A stretch of DNA of 64,000 nucleotides from Pseudoxanthomonas sp. JBR18 (GCF_028198165.1 NZ_CP116339.1:930001-994000); one strand, 5' to 3'. Shown: positions 1-9,181, numbered from the stretch's first letter. A program made the numbers and translations. Notes: generated by a model not told the origin, from the sequence alone.

Positions 1-219
1 GGCCACCTCGCTGAGCGTGCCGTCGCCGCCGCCGGCGATCACCGTGTCCACGCCATCTGCGAGGGCTTCGGCGACATAGCGCTCGGCGTCGCCGGACTCC
101 CAGGTGACCCGCACATCGAGCCGCACGCCACGCGCCCGCAGGGCGGCGACCGCGCTGCGCACCTCGTCGTTCCCCGCGGACTTGCCGTTGAGGATCAGAC
201 ACCAGCGGGTTTGCGACAT
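1..219 (-). CDS. YegS-type lipid kinase, N-terminal fragment
   Basis: This is the first 73 codons of a diacylglycerol/lipid kinase catalytic domain protein; the rest lies beyond the left edge. The protein begins [20 protein letters not shown], the usual YegS-like opening, and carries the nucleotide-binding motif [10 protein letters not shown] at about residues 63-72. Members of this family phosphorylate lipids such as phosphatidylglycerol or diacylglycerol at the inner membrane. The exact substrate cannot be told from this fragment. Confidence 0.85.
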   Translation of the reverse strand, partial: MSQTRWCLILNGKSAGNDEVRSAVAALRARGVRLDVRVTWESGDAERYVAEALADGVDTVIAGGGDGTLSEVA

Positions 220-367
220 GGTGAAGGCGCAGCAGCGGACAGAGCGCGCAGGCTAGCAGCCGGCCGGCGCGCGCGTTGTCATGCTCCCGTCAGAAATCCC
301 CCGCAACATCGAAGGCCATAGCAGGGATGACGGGCGGAGGCAGGATCAGCCTCCAGTTCTTCCGGGG

Positions 368-400
368 CCGCGTCGGGGCAACTCGACGCGGTTCTTTTTT
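368..400 (+). terminator. Plus-strand intrinsic terminator with no plus-strand gene
   Basis: An 8-bp perfect stem (CCGCGTCG at 368-375, CGACGCGG at 384-391) is followed by TTCTTTTTT at 392-400. It is oriented for plus-strand transcription, yet both flanking genes are on the minus strand. It may end a small RNA transcribed from about 280-400, in which a second weaker hairpin is also visible, or it may insulate the lactonase gene. No clear promoter was found. Confidence 0.5.
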
Positions 401-440
401 GTAGAAACGCCAGCCGACGCCTCAACTCCGTCGAGCCGGC

Positions 441-1598
441 TCAGGGTCGCAGGAACTTCAGGTCCGAGGGTGCGACCACATCGACGGTCTGGAGCATCTT
501 GCCGAGCCGGCCGGTCGCCGCGTCGCGCGCGATCACCACGATGCGGTCGTCGCCCTGCGCGGCGACCAGCAGGTAACGGCCACTGGGATCGATGGAAAAT
601 TCGCGAGGCTGGCGACCCTCGGTGGCGCGACGCTGGACCAGCGACAGGCCACCATCCGCCCCCACCGCGAACACGGCGATGTGGTTGTCGGTTCCGCGAT
701 TGACCACGTACAGGAACTTCCCATCGGCCGACAGGTGGATCGCGCCGGCGCCGTTGTCGCCCTGGAAGCCTGCGGGAAACAGGTCCAGCGTCGTGTGCAG
801 GGTCAGCGCCCCGTCGGCGTGCACGTCCAGCACCGCCACCTGCCCGGCCATCTCCAGGGTGAGGTAGGCATGGCGGCCGCTGGCGTCGAACACCAGGTGG
901 CGTGGCCCGCTGCCCGGCGGCAACGCCAGGAACGGCACCTTGGCCGCCTGCAGCGGACGCTCGGCGCTGGCCTGCGGTGCGTAACGGTAGGCGTAGAGAC
1001 GGTCGCCCCCCAGGTCGACGACGTAGGCGGTCTTGCCATCGGGGGCGAAGTTCACCGAATGAATATGCGACGACAGCTGGCGGTCGGTGTCGACCTTGCT
1101 GGCCTGGTAGCTGGACAGCTGGGTCACCGGCAGCAGCTTGCCGCTGGCATCGACCGGCAGCACCGCCAGGGTGCCGCCGGGATCGGCGCCGACTGAATAG
1201 TTGGCCACCAGCAGATAGCGCCCGTCGGGGGTGAGCGTGGCGTGGGTGGGGTGGTCACCCAGCGTCGAGACCTGATTGACGACCTGCAGGCGATGCGTGC
1301 CATCCAGGGTGAGCGCGGTCGCGCGGCCGATCGGGTCGTGCGCGCCCGGGCCGTTTTCATCCACCACGTAGACATGGGACTGGTCCGGGGCGACCACCAC
1401 CCAGGACGGGTTGTCCAGGCGCAGCGCCTGCCAGGGCGTGGCCGACAGCCTGCCGCTGGCCGTGTCGAACTTGTAGGCATACAGGCCGGGCGCATCGCCC
1501 CGGGTGTAGGAGCCGACCAGCAGGTCGACCGAAGCAGCTTGGGCGGCCAGTGGTGCGACGGCCATGGCCAGCGCGGCCAGTTTGAACAACGGGGACAT
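441..1598 (-). CDS. Lactonase family beta-propeller protein (6-phosphogluconolactonase-like), exported
   Basis: The protein has 385 residues and a Sec signal peptide (about residues 1-22, ending AAQA). Repeated blade motifs such as PDGRYLLVANY, SADGKFLYVVNRG and DPSGRYLLVAAQ mark a seven-bladed propeller of the lactonase (YbhE/Pgl) family. A signal peptide argues for a periplasmic lactonase rather than the cytoplasmic pentose-phosphate enzyme. I chose the ATG at 1598 because GGGAGG lies four bases upstream; a TTG four codons earlier is also open. The substrate is not known. Confidence 0.85.
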   Translation of the reverse strand: MSPLFKLAALAMAVAPLAAQAASVDLLVGSYTRGDAPGLYAYKFDTASGRLSATPWQALRLDNPSWVVVAPDQSHVYVVDENGPGAHDPIGRATALTLDGTHRLQVVNQVSTLGDHPTHATLTPDGRYLLVANYSVGADPGGTLAVLPVDASGKLLPVTQLSSYQASKVDTDRQLSSHIHSVNFAPDGKTAYVVDLGGDRLYAYRYAPQASAERPLQAAKVPFLALPPGSGPRHLVFDASGRHAYLTLEMAGQVAVLDVHADGALTLHTTLDLFPAGFQGDNGAGAIHLSADGKFLYVVNRGTDNHIAVFAVGADGGLSLVQRRATEGRQPREFSIDPSGRYLLVAAQGDDRIVVIARDAATGRLGKMLQTVDVVAPSDLKFLRP

Positions 1599-1644
1599 CG
1601 GACCTCCCAATCAAAGAACGGCGCGCACGCCGGGACCCGCGGCC

Positions 1645-2124
1645 TCAGCCGCGTGCAAAATCTGCCAGCGTCTGGCCGTCCATCCGGTAGACGGTCCAGG
1701 CGTCCATCGGCCGCGCGCCGGCGGCGCGATAGAAGTCGATCGCTGGCTGGTTCCAGTCCAGCACCGACCACTCGAAGCGGCCGCAGCCCTTGTCCACCGC
1801 CAGCCCGGCCAGGTGTCGCAGCAGGGCCAGCCCGGCGCCCTGCCCGCGCGCCTCGGGGCGCACGAACAGGTCTTCCAGATACAGGCCGTTGCGGCCCAGC
1901 CAGGTCGAGTAGTTGAAGAAGTACACCGCAAAGCCGACCGCCACGCCGTCCTGCTCGCAGATCACGCAGTGCGCGGTGGCGCCGTCATCGAACAGCGTGC
2001 GCGCCAGGTCGGCTTCGCTGGCCTTGACCGCATCGGGCTCGCGCTCGTATTCGGCCAGCGCCTTGACCAGTTCGAAAATCAGCGGCACGTCGCCACGCGT
2101 GGCGGCGCGGATCTGCAGGCTCAT
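1645..2124 (-). CDS. GNAT family N-acetyltransferase
   Basis: This is a 159-residue single-domain acetyltransferase. The segment [18 protein letters not shown] carries the GNAT acetyl-CoA loop (R/Q-x-x-G-x-G/A), and [15 protein letters not shown] is the usual C-terminal strand-helix. The pattern is close to the diamine N-acetyltransferase (SAT1-like) subgroup. Its ATG overlaps the rpe stop codon (ATGA), so it is probably translationally coupled to rpe. Substrate unknown; a polyamine or small amine is an inference. Confidence 0.85.
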   Translation of the reverse strand: MSLQIRAATRGDVPLIFELVKALAEYEREPDAVKASEADLARTLFDDGATAHCVICEQDGVAVGFAVYFFNYSTWLGRNGLYLEDLFVRPEARGQGAGLALLRHLAGLAVDKGCGRFEWSVLDWNQPAIDFYRAAGARPMDAWTVYRMDGQTLADFARG

Positions 2125-2792
2125 CGGGCCGACTCCACGGCCGCGCGCATCTGCGCGATGACCTGGCTGTAGTCGGCCGCGCCGAAGATGGCCGAGCCGG
2201 CGACGAAGGTGTCGGCGCCGGCGGCGGCGATCTGGCCGATGTTGTCGGCCTTCACTCCGCCGTCGATCTCCAGGCGGATGTCGCGGCCGGAAGCGTCGAT
2301 GCGCTCGCGCACCGCGCGCAGCTTGTCCAGGGCCGAAGGAATGAAGGCCTGCCCGCCGAAGCCTGGGTTGACCGACATCAGCAGCACCAGGTCGACCTCG
2401 TCCAGGACCCAGTCCAGCACGTCCAGCGACGTCCCCGGGTTGAGCACCACGCCGGCGGTGCAGCCGTGCGACTTGATCAGCTGGATCGTGCGGTGCACAT
2501 GGCGGCTGGCCTCGGGGTGGAAGCTGATGTTGCTGGCCCCGGCCTTGGCGAAATCCGGCACCAGGCGATCCACCGGCTCGACCATCAGATGCACGTCGAT
2601 CGGCGCGGTCACGCCGTACTTGCGCAGCGCCTCGCACACCATCGGCCCGATGGTCAGGTTGGGGACGTAGTGGTTGTCCATCACGTCGAAATGGACCCAG
2701 TCGGCGCCAGCGGCCAGCACGGCGTCGACTTCCGCGCCCAGGCGGGCGAAGTCGGCCGACAGGATGGAAGGGGCGATGATGCAGTTGGACAT
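2121..2792 (-). CDS. rpe: Ribulose-phosphate 3-epimerase
   Basis: The enzyme interconverts ribulose 5-phosphate and xylulose 5-phosphate in the cytoplasmic pentose phosphate pathway. The 223-residue length is typical. The TIM-barrel signatures are present: [11 protein letters not shown] at the start, the metal-binding [14 protein letters not shown] and HLMV segments, [10 protein letters not shown] and EIDGGV near the C terminus. It is followed with a 4-base overlap by the GNAT gene and preceded by the J-domain gene on the same strand. Confidence 0.97.
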   Translation of the reverse strand: MSNCIIAPSILSADFARLGAEVDAVLAAGADWVHFDVMDNHYVPNLTIGPMVCEALRKYGVTAPIDVHLMVEPVDRLVPDFAKAGASNISFHPEASRHVHRTIQLIKSHGCTAGVVLNPGTSLDVLDWVLDEVDLVLLMSVNPGFGGQAFIPSALDKLRAVRERIDASGRDIRLEIDGGVKADNIGQIAAAGADTFVAGSAIFGAADYSQVIAQMRAAVESAR

Positions 2793-2819
2793 GGGATTTC
2801 CGGAACGAAGAGAAAGGGG

Positions 2820-3161
2820 TCAGGCCGCGCGCTTGCGGCGCTGGGCCTTGATGCGGTCGTAGGCGGCGTTGAGCTCGCGCGCCCGCGCCTCGGCCCGGGC
2901 CTTGGCCTCGGGCGCGGCGTTGTGCATGCGGTCCGGATGGACCTGGCGGATCAGGCGGCGGTAGGCCTGGTCCACCTCGGCGTCGGAGGCATCCTGGGTC
3001 AGGTCGAAGGCACGGTAGGGGTTGTGCGGCTTCATCTTGAACCAGCCCCGGTCGAAGGCATGGCCCAGCAGCAGCCCGGCCAGCGCACCGAACACCGGCG
3101 TGGGCCGGAACAGCAACGCGCCGACGATGCCGCCCAGCAGTTTTCCGTACCAGCGGGTCAT
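2820..3161 (-). CDS. Membrane-anchored J-domain protein (DjlA-like, short)
   Basis: The protein has 113 residues. A glycine-rich hydrophobic N-terminal segment (about residues 7-33, [20 protein letters not shown]) resembles the membrane anchor of DjlA/TerB-type co-chaperones. It is followed by a J domain with the HPD motif (VHPDRMHN, about residues 72-79). The central TerB-like domain of full DjlA is missing. It probably stimulates DnaK at the inner membrane. Confidence 0.85.
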   Translation of the reverse strand: MTRWYGKLLGGIVGALLFRPTPVFGALAGLLLGHAFDRGWFKMKPHNPYRAFDLTQDASDAEVDQAYRRLIRQVHPDRMHNAAPEAKARAEARARELNAAYDRIKAQRRKRAA

Positions 3162-3339
3162 GGGGCCTGGGGGTGCGCAGAAGGGGGTGGGCCGCGCAGT
3201 TTACGGCACCTTGGGCCAGCTTCCCCTCAAGCACGCGCAGGCGCGTACACTACGCGGCCCGCCGCCGCCAGACCGGCGTGCCGGTGTGCCATGCGGACGG
3301 GGCCTTGTCGCGTTGAAAGCGCCACCCCAGGAGTGCCGT

Positions 3340-4266
3340 GTGCCCACCACGCTGTTGCAAGCCGATCTACCCGGTCTGACCCTTCGCCACCGCGGCAAGG
3401 TCCGCGACGTCTTCGAGATCCCGCGCGAGCGCCTGCCCGCCGACGCCCCTGCCGGCGACTACCTGCTGATCGTGGCCACCGACCGCCTGAGCGCGTTCGA
3501 CGTGGTGCTGCCCGATCCGATCCCGGGCAAGGGCGAGATGCTGTGCCAGGTGTCCAACTTCTGGTTCGCCAAGACAGAACACCTGATGCCCAACCACCTC
3601 ACCGGCATCGAGGTGGCCAGCGTGCTGCCCGAGGGCGTGGACCCGGCCCTGTACGCCAAACGCGCGGTGGTCACGCGCAAGCTCAAGCCGGTGCCGGTGG
3701 AGGCCATCGCCCGCGGCTACTTGATCGGCAGCGGCTGGAAGGACTACCAGCGCACCGGTGCGGTCAGCGGCATCGCCCTGCCCGACGGCCTGCAGCAGGC
3801 CCAGCAGTTGCCCGAACCGATCTTCACCCCCTCCACCAAGGCGGCGGTGGGCGACCACGACGAGAACATCGACTTCGACGCGATGGTCCGCAGCGTCGGC
3901 GCCGAGCTGGCCGAGCGCGTGCGCGATGCCACCCTGCGCATCTATGCCTTCGCCGCCGAGTACGCCGCGGCGCACGGCATCCTGCTGGCCGACACCAAGT
4001 TCGAGTTCGGCACCGATGCCGACGGCCGCCTGTACATCATGGACGAGATGCTGACCCCGGACTCCTCGCGCTACTGGCCGGCCGACGAATACAGCGTCGG
4101 CACCAGCCCGCCCAGCTACGACAAGCAGATCGTGCGCGACTACCTGGAGACGCTGGACTGGGGCAAGACCGCGCCGGGCCCGGTGCTGCCGCCGGAGGTC
4201 ATCGAGCGCACCCGCGCCCGCTACGCCGAGGTGCTGGAAAAGCTGGCCGACATCCGCCTGGACTGA
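3340..4266 (+). CDS. purC: Phosphoribosylaminoimidazole-succinocarboxamide synthase
   Basis: SAICAR synthetase, step 8 (in bacteria) of purine synthesis, joins aspartate to CAIR with ATP. The 308-residue form is the long type found in Xanthomonadaceae. Signatures include [41 protein letters not shown] and DTKFEFG followed by [13 protein letters not shown] chose the GTG at 3340 because AGGAG at 3329-3333 is well placed and the family begins near this point. A TACACT -10-like hexamer lies at 3246-3251. Confidence 0.96.
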   Translation: MPTTLLQADLPGLTLRHRGKVRDVFEIPRERLPADAPAGDYLLIVATDRLSAFDVVLPDPIPGKGEMLCQVSNFWFAKTEHLMPNHLTGIEVASVLPEGVDPALYAKRAVVTRKLKPVPVEAIARGYLIGSGWKDYQRTGAVSGIALPDGLQQAQQLPEPIFTPSTKAAVGDHDENIDFDAMVRSVGAELAERVRDATLRIYAFAAEYAAAHGILLADTKFEFGTDADGRLYIMDEMLTPDSSRYWPADEYSVGTSPPSYDKQIVRDYLETLDWGKTAPGPVLPPEVIERTRARYAEVLEKLADIRLD

Positions 4267-4274
4267 ACGGCGCT

Positions 4275-4303
4275 GCGCACCCCGCGCGCAACGCGGGGTG
4301 CGC
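4275..4303 (+). terminator. Terminator hairpin after purC
   Basis: A perfect 12-bp GC-rich stem (4275-4286 with 4292-4303) lies nine bases after the purC stop codon. The tail is only weakly T-rich. It separates purC from the lipoprotein/effector cluster. Confidence 0.7.
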
Positions 4304-4389
4304 TTCACAAACTTGGCCGATGACGCCGGGTATCCTCCGGGCCGATGACGCGCCCGCCGCGGCGCCTTGTATGCGATCAGGAGGATCCA

Positions 4390-4866
4390 GTGGCCTTTAT
4401 CCGCACGCTCGTGCCCGCGTCCGCGCTGATCCTGGCGCTCGCCGCCTGCAAGCCGCAGGCGCCTGACGCCGCCGCCGCGCCCGTCCGCACTGCGCAGGCC
4501 TCGTCCGCCGCGGCCCCGGCCCAATGTCCCGATGCGGACTTCGAACACTTCGTGCAGCGCTTCAGCGCCGACATCGCCGTCCAGGAAAAGGCCACGGCCG
4601 ACCCGTTGACGATGATCCAGCTCGATCCGAACGCCCAGCCCGAACCTGCGCCGGTGACGCGTCAGGTCCCGCTGGCCGAGGTCGAATGGCCGGTGATGCC
4701 CAACCTTGAAGCGGCCCGCAACGGCGGGCGCGAGGTCGTGGTGTCCAGCGACGCCGGCGGGCGCAAGGTGCTGGTGCGCACGCCGGATACCGGCGACCAG
4801 CAGGCTTACTCCTTCGCCCAGCGACCTTGCTGGACCCTGGTGAAGGTGGACGACCAGTCGCTTTGA
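4390..4866 (+). CDS. Small lipoprotein, possible second immunity protein
   Basis: This is a 158-residue predicted lipoprotein. It has a short hydrophobic signal and lipobox LALAAC at about residues 16-21. The mature part starts CPDADFEHFVQRFSADIAVQ and ends CWTLVKVDDQSL, giving two cysteines beyond the lipidated one that could pair. The GTG start is supported by AGGAGG at 4379-4384. I do not recognise a named domain. It lies 175 bp before the second lipoprotein and the XVIPCD effector, which is where Xanthomonadales T4SS immunity genes are often found, so an immunity role is possible but unproven. Confidence 0.75.
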   Translation: MAFIRTLVPASALILALAACKPQAPDAAAAPVRTAQASSAAAPAQCPDADFEHFVQRFSADIAVQEKATADPLTMIQLDPNAQPEPAPVTRQVPLAEVEWPVMPNLEAARNGGREVVVSSDAGGRKVLVRTPDTGDQQAYSFAQRPCWTLVKVDDQSL

Positions 4867-5041
4867 GTCGATCCATCGCTCGGACGGGCCATGGACGAAG
4901 GTACTGCGGCCGCTGAGCTTCGAGGATTTCGATCCAACCGGTCTGGACAAGCTCGAGCCCTCCCAGGATCACGCGCATGCCGAACACCGATGTCCATCTG
5001 GCTTGTTTTTCCGTGACTTGCACTGTCAAGGAGCTGACCTG

Positions 5042-5608
5042 ATGCGCCACGCCCGCTTCATCCTGCCCACTTTCGGTCTCACCCTGGTGCTGGCCGCCTG
5101 CGGCGGAAAAGCGCCTTCCACGGACCACACAGCCGATACGTCTGTGCCGGCGACCACCTCATCTCCCTCTCCCGCTTCGACCGAGGCGGCCGCACAAGGA
5201 CAGAACGGCATGATCAAGGAATGCCCAGGCGCACGCCTGCATCTGGCGACGCTGCCTCGCCAGGACGGCGCAGCCTCCACCAAGACCCAGGTCGAACTGG
5301 AACGCGACGGGCAACGTCAGGCCCTGGCCGCCCCCCCGGAGATGGCCGATTACACCGCCGTTGGCCTGGGCTGCGCCGAGGACGGCAAGGGCAGCGCCTA
5401 CTTCGTCGTGCAATACGGCGAGCTGCCTTATGGCTGCGAGTTCTGCGAGTGGTTCTTCCTCTACGACGCCCAGGGGCACCTGCTGAATCACGCGACCCCG
5501 CCGCTGCGCGAGGAAGACGGCCAGCAGAGCCCGAACAACGACGAATACCAGCACAAGCTCGAGGCGTTGGGGCTCAAGCACCCGGAGGTGGTGCCCTACC
5601 CGTCCTGA
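5042..5608 (+). CDS. Lipoprotein, candidate immunity protein of the adjacent T4SS effector
   Basis: The protein has 188 residues, with a signal peptide and lipobox VLAAC at about residues 16-20, then a Ser/Thr/Ala linker and a compact C-terminal domain with four cysteines (CPGARL, GLGCAED, GCEFCEWFFLY) and the conserved-looking LYDAQGHLLNH. It should sit in the periplasm on a membrane. AAGGAG lies eight bases before the ATG. It is the gene immediately upstream of the peptidoglycan-degrading XVIPCD protein, the usual place for an X-Tfi immunity lipoprotein that protects the producer and its kin. The family is not named from memory; the role is inferred from context. Confidence 0.75.
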   Translation: MRHARFILPTFGLTLVLAACGGKAPSTDHTADTSVPATTSSPSPASTEAAAQGQNGMIKECPGARLHLATLPRQDGAASTKTQVELERDGQRQALAAPPEMADYTAVGLGCAEDGKGSAYFVVQYGELPYGCEFCEWFFLYDAQGHLLNHATPPLREEDGQQSPNNDEYQHKLEALGLKHPEVVPYPS

Positions 5609-5722
5609 GTCAGGAATGCGCTCGCACCGCTACACGGCGGCGCGCGGCCAAAGCAGTACGTAGTACATGGAGCAGTACCCCCTCCCAAGGAAGAATCCGT
5701 CTCATAGAAAGGAACGCACGAC

Positions 5723-7453
5723 ATGACCGACGACACGATCTACACCGAGATGGTGCAGCCGCGCGGGGCCGCCTATCGAAGCGACAGGATCAAACCCTGG
5801 AGCCACTACCGCGAACCCATCGACGCCGGCGATGGCGGTCTGCATGGCGAGTCTCGCCGCTGGGGCGATGCCACCCCGCAGACCCAGTCCAGGGTGATCG
5901 ATCACTTGATCGACGCATCACGCGACGCCGGGCTCTCATCGCGCGAGACGGCCTATGTGCTGGCCATCGCCCGGATCGAATCGGGCTTCAACCCGGATGC
6001 GGCCGCGGGGACCACCTCCGCTTCTGGGCTTGGCCAGTTCATCGATCGCACCGGTGGCCAATACGGCCTCGACAATGCCAACCGCTTCGATGTGCAGGCC
6101 CAGTCGCAGGCGCTGGTGCAGCACTTCATCGACAATCGGGATCTGGCGCGCAGCCGTGGTCACGGCGAGGATTACATCTACAAGTACCACCACGACGGTC
6201 CGAGCAAGGACTACGGTGGCCTGGGCCTGTCCCAGCGCGAGGTGGCGCCCTACCTGGACCGCTACGAGCGTTTCGTCGAGCAGCGCCTGTCGCAGACCCA
6301 GGGGCATGCACCGACGCATGCGACGTCCTCCCCCGCATCCCACGCCGAAGGCCGCGGCGGCTTCCAGCAGACGATGGAACGCATGCTGCCGGGCCAGGGT
6401 GGTCACGAGCCCCACATCACAGGCAACTTCGGCGAACACCGCGGCAGCCGCGGAGCGCATGGCGGGACCGACTTCAACTACGAGGGCGGCCAGGCCGCCC
6501 GCAACCTGCGGCATCCGACCGTGCATGCGCCGATCGCCGGCACGGTGACCTTCTCCGGCGGCCAGTACGGCACGGTGAAGATTCGCGACGCGCAGGGCAA
6601 CTCGCACGAGATCCTGCATCTGGATTCGCGTTCGGTCAGGGAAGGCCAGGTCGTGCGCGCCGGCGATCCGATCGGCACGATGGGCGGGCGCGGCCCTGAG
6701 GGTGCAGGCCAATATGCCCAGCACGTGCACTACCAGCTACGCGACCCGCAGGGTCATCTGATCAGCCCGCAGACGTTCTGGGATCGCCAGGCGCCGACGC
6801 AGACCACGTCCACGCCAACCTTGACCGCCGCACCCCACGGTGGCGCTGACGCCCAGGTTCTTCAGCACGGTGACCACGGCGCGCAGGTGCGCGCCTTGCA
6901 GCAGCAGCTCAACGCGCTGGGGCTGCACGACGAACACGGTCGACGGCTGGCCGAGGACGGGAAGTTCGGCGGGCACACGCAGGCGGCGGTGGAGCGGCTG
7001 CAGCGCGCGCACGGGATCGCGGTGGATGGCGAGGTCGGGCCGGAGACGCGCCGAGCGATGGCGCGCCACGCGCAGTCTGCGTCCACGCCTGGGGTGACAG
7101 CGCCCGTGCCCACCACGCACGCCGCCACGTCTCCGGGGCTGGACCAGGCCTCGCACCCGGACCACGGTCTGTACACGGCCATCCGCGCCCGGCTGCCGGC
7201 GCCCTACGCCAATGAACTGGCCGCGCACATCACCGCCCAGGCCAAGCAGCACGGCATCGACACGCCGGAGAAAGTCGGCGGCGTGGCCGTGCAGGACGGC
7301 AGGGCGTTCGTGGTGGGCACCACGCCGGGCTTCCGCGCCACGATCGATCTGGCGCAGCCGCCGAGCTTCGAGCACAGCAGCCAGCAGTTGCTCACGCGGC
7401 AAAGCGCGGCTCAGGTCATCGAACCGACACCTGCGGTGGCGATGCAGCGATGA
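5723..7453 (+). CDS. Xanthomonadales T4SS effector: transglycosylase/M23 peptidase/PG-binding/XVIPCD
   Basis: A 576-residue protein without a signal peptide. Residues about 50-190 are lysozyme/SLT-like with a likely catalytic Glu86 (ARIESGFNP) and the GLGQF motif at 102-106. Residues about 225-350 form an M23 metallopeptidase with zinc-ligand motifs H246-GGT-D250 and H334-V-H336, so the active site looks intact. Residues about 375-448 are a PG_binding_1 domain. Residues about 475-550 (HPDHGLYTAIRARLP then GRAFVVG) match the XVIPCD signal that routes toxins through the X-type T4SS. It should cut both glycan and peptide bonds of a rival's murein. RBS AAGGAA precedes the ATG. The T4SS itself is not in the window. 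Confidence 0.88.
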   Translation: MTDDTIYTEMVQPRGAAYRSDRIKPWSHYREPIDAGDGGLHGESRRWGDATPQTQSRVIDHLIDASRDAGLSSRETAYVLAIARIESGFNPDAAAGTTSASGLGQFIDRTGGQYGLDNANRFDVQAQSQALVQHFIDNRDLARSRGHGEDYIYKYHHDGPSKDYGGLGLSQREVAPYLDRYERFVEQRLSQTQGHAPTHATSSPASHAEGRGGFQQTMERMLPGQGGHEPHITGNFGEHRGSRGAHGGTDFNYEGGQAARNLRHPTVHAPIAGTVTFSGGQYGTVKIRDAQGNSHEILHLDSRSVREGQVVRAGDPIGTMGGRGPEGAGQYAQHVHYQLRDPQGHLISPQTFWDRQAPTQTTSTPTLTAAPHGGADAQVLQHGDHGAQVRALQQQLNALGLHDEHGRRLAEDGKFGGHTQAAVERLQRAHGIAVDGEVGPETRRAMARHAQSASTPGVTAPVPTTHAATSPGLDQASHPDHGLYTAIRARLPAPYANELAAHITAQAKQHGIDTPEKVGGVAVQDGRAFVVGTTPGFRATIDLAQPPSFEHSSQQLLTRQSAAQVIEPTPAVAMQR

Positions 7454-7522
7454 GGGTGTGAGACCGGATTGGGCCAGACCTGCAACGGTGCGCCCACCGG
7501 AGAGTGAGGTGCACGCCTGAGC

Positions 7523-7549
7523 TCCCCTCCTTGCTTCGCAAGGAGGGGA
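7523..7549. repeat. Perfect palindrome, terminator or REP-like element
   Basis: An 11-bp perfect stem (7523-7533 with 7539-7549) closes on the loop CTTCG, 70 bases after the effector stop codon. It can form on either strand and has no T-run. It may end the effector transcript or be one copy of a dispersed intergenic palindrome. Confidence 0.65.
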
Positions 7550-7682
7550 TAGGCTCGGTGCTTTGGCCGGACGCACGGCCCTGCGAGCGGCGACCGTGCC
7601 GCTGCCGCATTGCAGCAGCGATGCGCCCCGGGTACATCGTCGGGCGGCGGGCTATGCTGTCGGCCTTCCTGGGAGGGACCCG

Positions 7683-8165
7683 ATGCAGCACGTCCACGCA
7701 GAACGCCCGATCGACCAGTGGTTCGCGCACTACGCGCGCGATCATCGAAACCCGGTCAACCAGGCCATCCACGTGGTGGCCGTGCCGGCCATCCTGTGGT
7801 CGGTGATCGCGTTGCTGTGGTGCATCCCGGTGACGGCGGGCTGGTTCAGCGCCGGACTGTGGGCGGGCCTGGCGATGTTCTGCGCCTGGGCGTTCTACAA
7901 CCGGCTCTCGCGGCGCATCGGCTACGGGATGTTCGTGGTGTTCTTCACCATGGGCTGCCTGTGCCGGCTGATCTGGCTGCGCCTGGGGCTGGACGTGCTG
8001 CTGTACAGCGCGATCGCGGTGTTCGTGCTGGCCTGGATCGCGCAGTTCATCGGCCACCGGATCGAAGGGCGCAAGCCCAGCTTCCTCACCGATCTGGTCT
8101 ACCTGCTGATCGGCCCGATCTGGGTGCTGGCCAAGTTCTACGGGAAGATGGGCTGGCGTTACTGA
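7683..8165 (+). CDS. DUF962/Mpo1-like membrane protein
   Basis: The protein has 160 residues. It opens with the family signature FAHYARDHRNPVNQAIHVVAVP, shortened here to FAHYARDHRNPVNQAIHVV, and has about four membrane segments. The yeast relative Mpo1 is an iron-dependent dioxygenase of 2-hydroxy fatty acids that uses conserved histidines (here in AHYARDHRNP, IHVV and IGHRIEGRKP). A related lipid role is possible in this organism. RBS GGGAGGG precedes the ATG. The stop overlaps the end of the convergent epimerase gene. Confidence 0.85.
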   Translation: MQHVHAERPIDQWFAHYARDHRNPVNQAIHVVAVPAILWSVIALLWCIPVTAGWFSAGLWAGLAMFCAWAFYNRLSRRIGYGMFVVFFTMGCLCRLIWLRLGLDVLLYSAIAVFVLAWIAQFIGHRIEGRKPSFLTDLVYLLIGPIWVLAKFYGKMGWRY

Positions 8166-9067
8166 CCCAGCATCGCCGCGGTCGGTGCAAAGCCGCGCGG
8201 CGCATAGCCGAAGTCGCGCTGCGCCGGCGTCAGGTCGAACACCAGATCCTGGCGCATGCGCGAGACCGCCGCGCCGGTGAGCGCGCGCGCCACGCCCACT
8301 GACTGCGCGGCGCGCACGACCACGCCAAACAGCGGCGGCGGAAGCTCCAGCAGGCGGGCCGGCGGTGACATTGCCGCCAGGGTCCGCGTCACCATCTCCC
8401 GATACGTCAGGCGCTCCCCGCCGGGTAGGGCATAGGCCTGGTCGAAGGTGGCCGGCACATCGAGCACGGCCAGGGCGGCTTCGGCCAGGTCGTCCACATG
8501 GACGGGCGCGCGCAGCCCGTCGGTGGCGCCGCGCGGCAGCGGGAAACACCGCAGGCGCCGGGCCAGCGCCGCGATCCGGGTCAGCGAGGCATCGCGACCG
8601 GCGCCATAGACCAGCGTCGGCCGCAGCAGCGTGGCATGGGCGCCGGTGGCGGCGGCCCGCGCGAACACGGTCTGCTCGGCCTGGCGCAGACGCGCGGCCA
8701 GGTCGCGCTCCTGGGCGCTGTCCGAATCCTGCTTGGTCCCCAGGCTGGTCGAACCGAAGGCCACCACGCGCGCCGCGTCGATGCCGCTGCCGGCGTACCA
8801 GTGGGCGAAGGCATCCAGCGGACCGGTGCTGAAGATCGCCTCGACCGCCGAGGGCAGCGCCGGCATCTGCTGCAACGAACCGCGCAGCCAGGTCAGTCCG
8901 GGACGCGCGTGCTGCGGCTGGCGCGAGAGCGCCAGCACCGACCAGCGGCCGCCTTCGAGCAATCGCGCCAGCAGGGCCGCACCGATCTGCCCGCTTCCGC
9001 CCAGCAGCAGCGCGGTCCGCGGTGGGGTGGATCGTTCGGCATAGGCAATGGCGTGCGGGGATGGCAT
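8159..9067 (-). CDS. NAD-dependent epimerase/dehydratase family protein
   Basis: The 302-residue protein starts with a Rossmann glycine motif (LLLGGSGQIGAALLARLL, about residues 19-36) and continues as an atypical/extended SDR: VAFGSTSLGTKQDSDS holds the Ser/Thr region, and PTLVYGAGRD and VHVDDLAEAAL are classic for sugar-nucleotide epimerase-like folds. The catalytic YxxxK Tyr is not in its usual form, so enzymatic activity is uncertain. It is convergent with the DUF962 gene. Substrate unknown. Confidence 0.82.
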   Translation of the reverse strand: MPSPHAIAYAERSTPPRTALLLGGSGQIGAALLARLLEGGRWSVLALSRQPQHARPGLTWLRGSLQQMPALPSAVEAIFSTGPLDAFAHWYAGSGIDAARVVAFGSTSLGTKQDSDSAQERDLAARLRQAEQTVFARAAATGAHATLLRPTLVYGAGRDASLTRIAALARRLRCFPLPRGATDGLRAPVHVDDLAEAALAVLDVPATFDQAYALPGGERLTYREMVTRTLAAMSPPARLLELPPPLFGVVVRAAQSVGVARALTGAAVSRMRQDLVFDLTPAQRDFGYAPRGFAPTAAMLGQ

Positions 9068-9181
9068 CCGCTCAGGATAGGCCAACGACGCGTGGAGCAG
9101 GCCTGACCCCTTGGTCACGGACCGGCCTGGTGCGCGGCTGGTATCCTCCTGCGTTGCCCGCGCAACACCGCAATTCACCGC

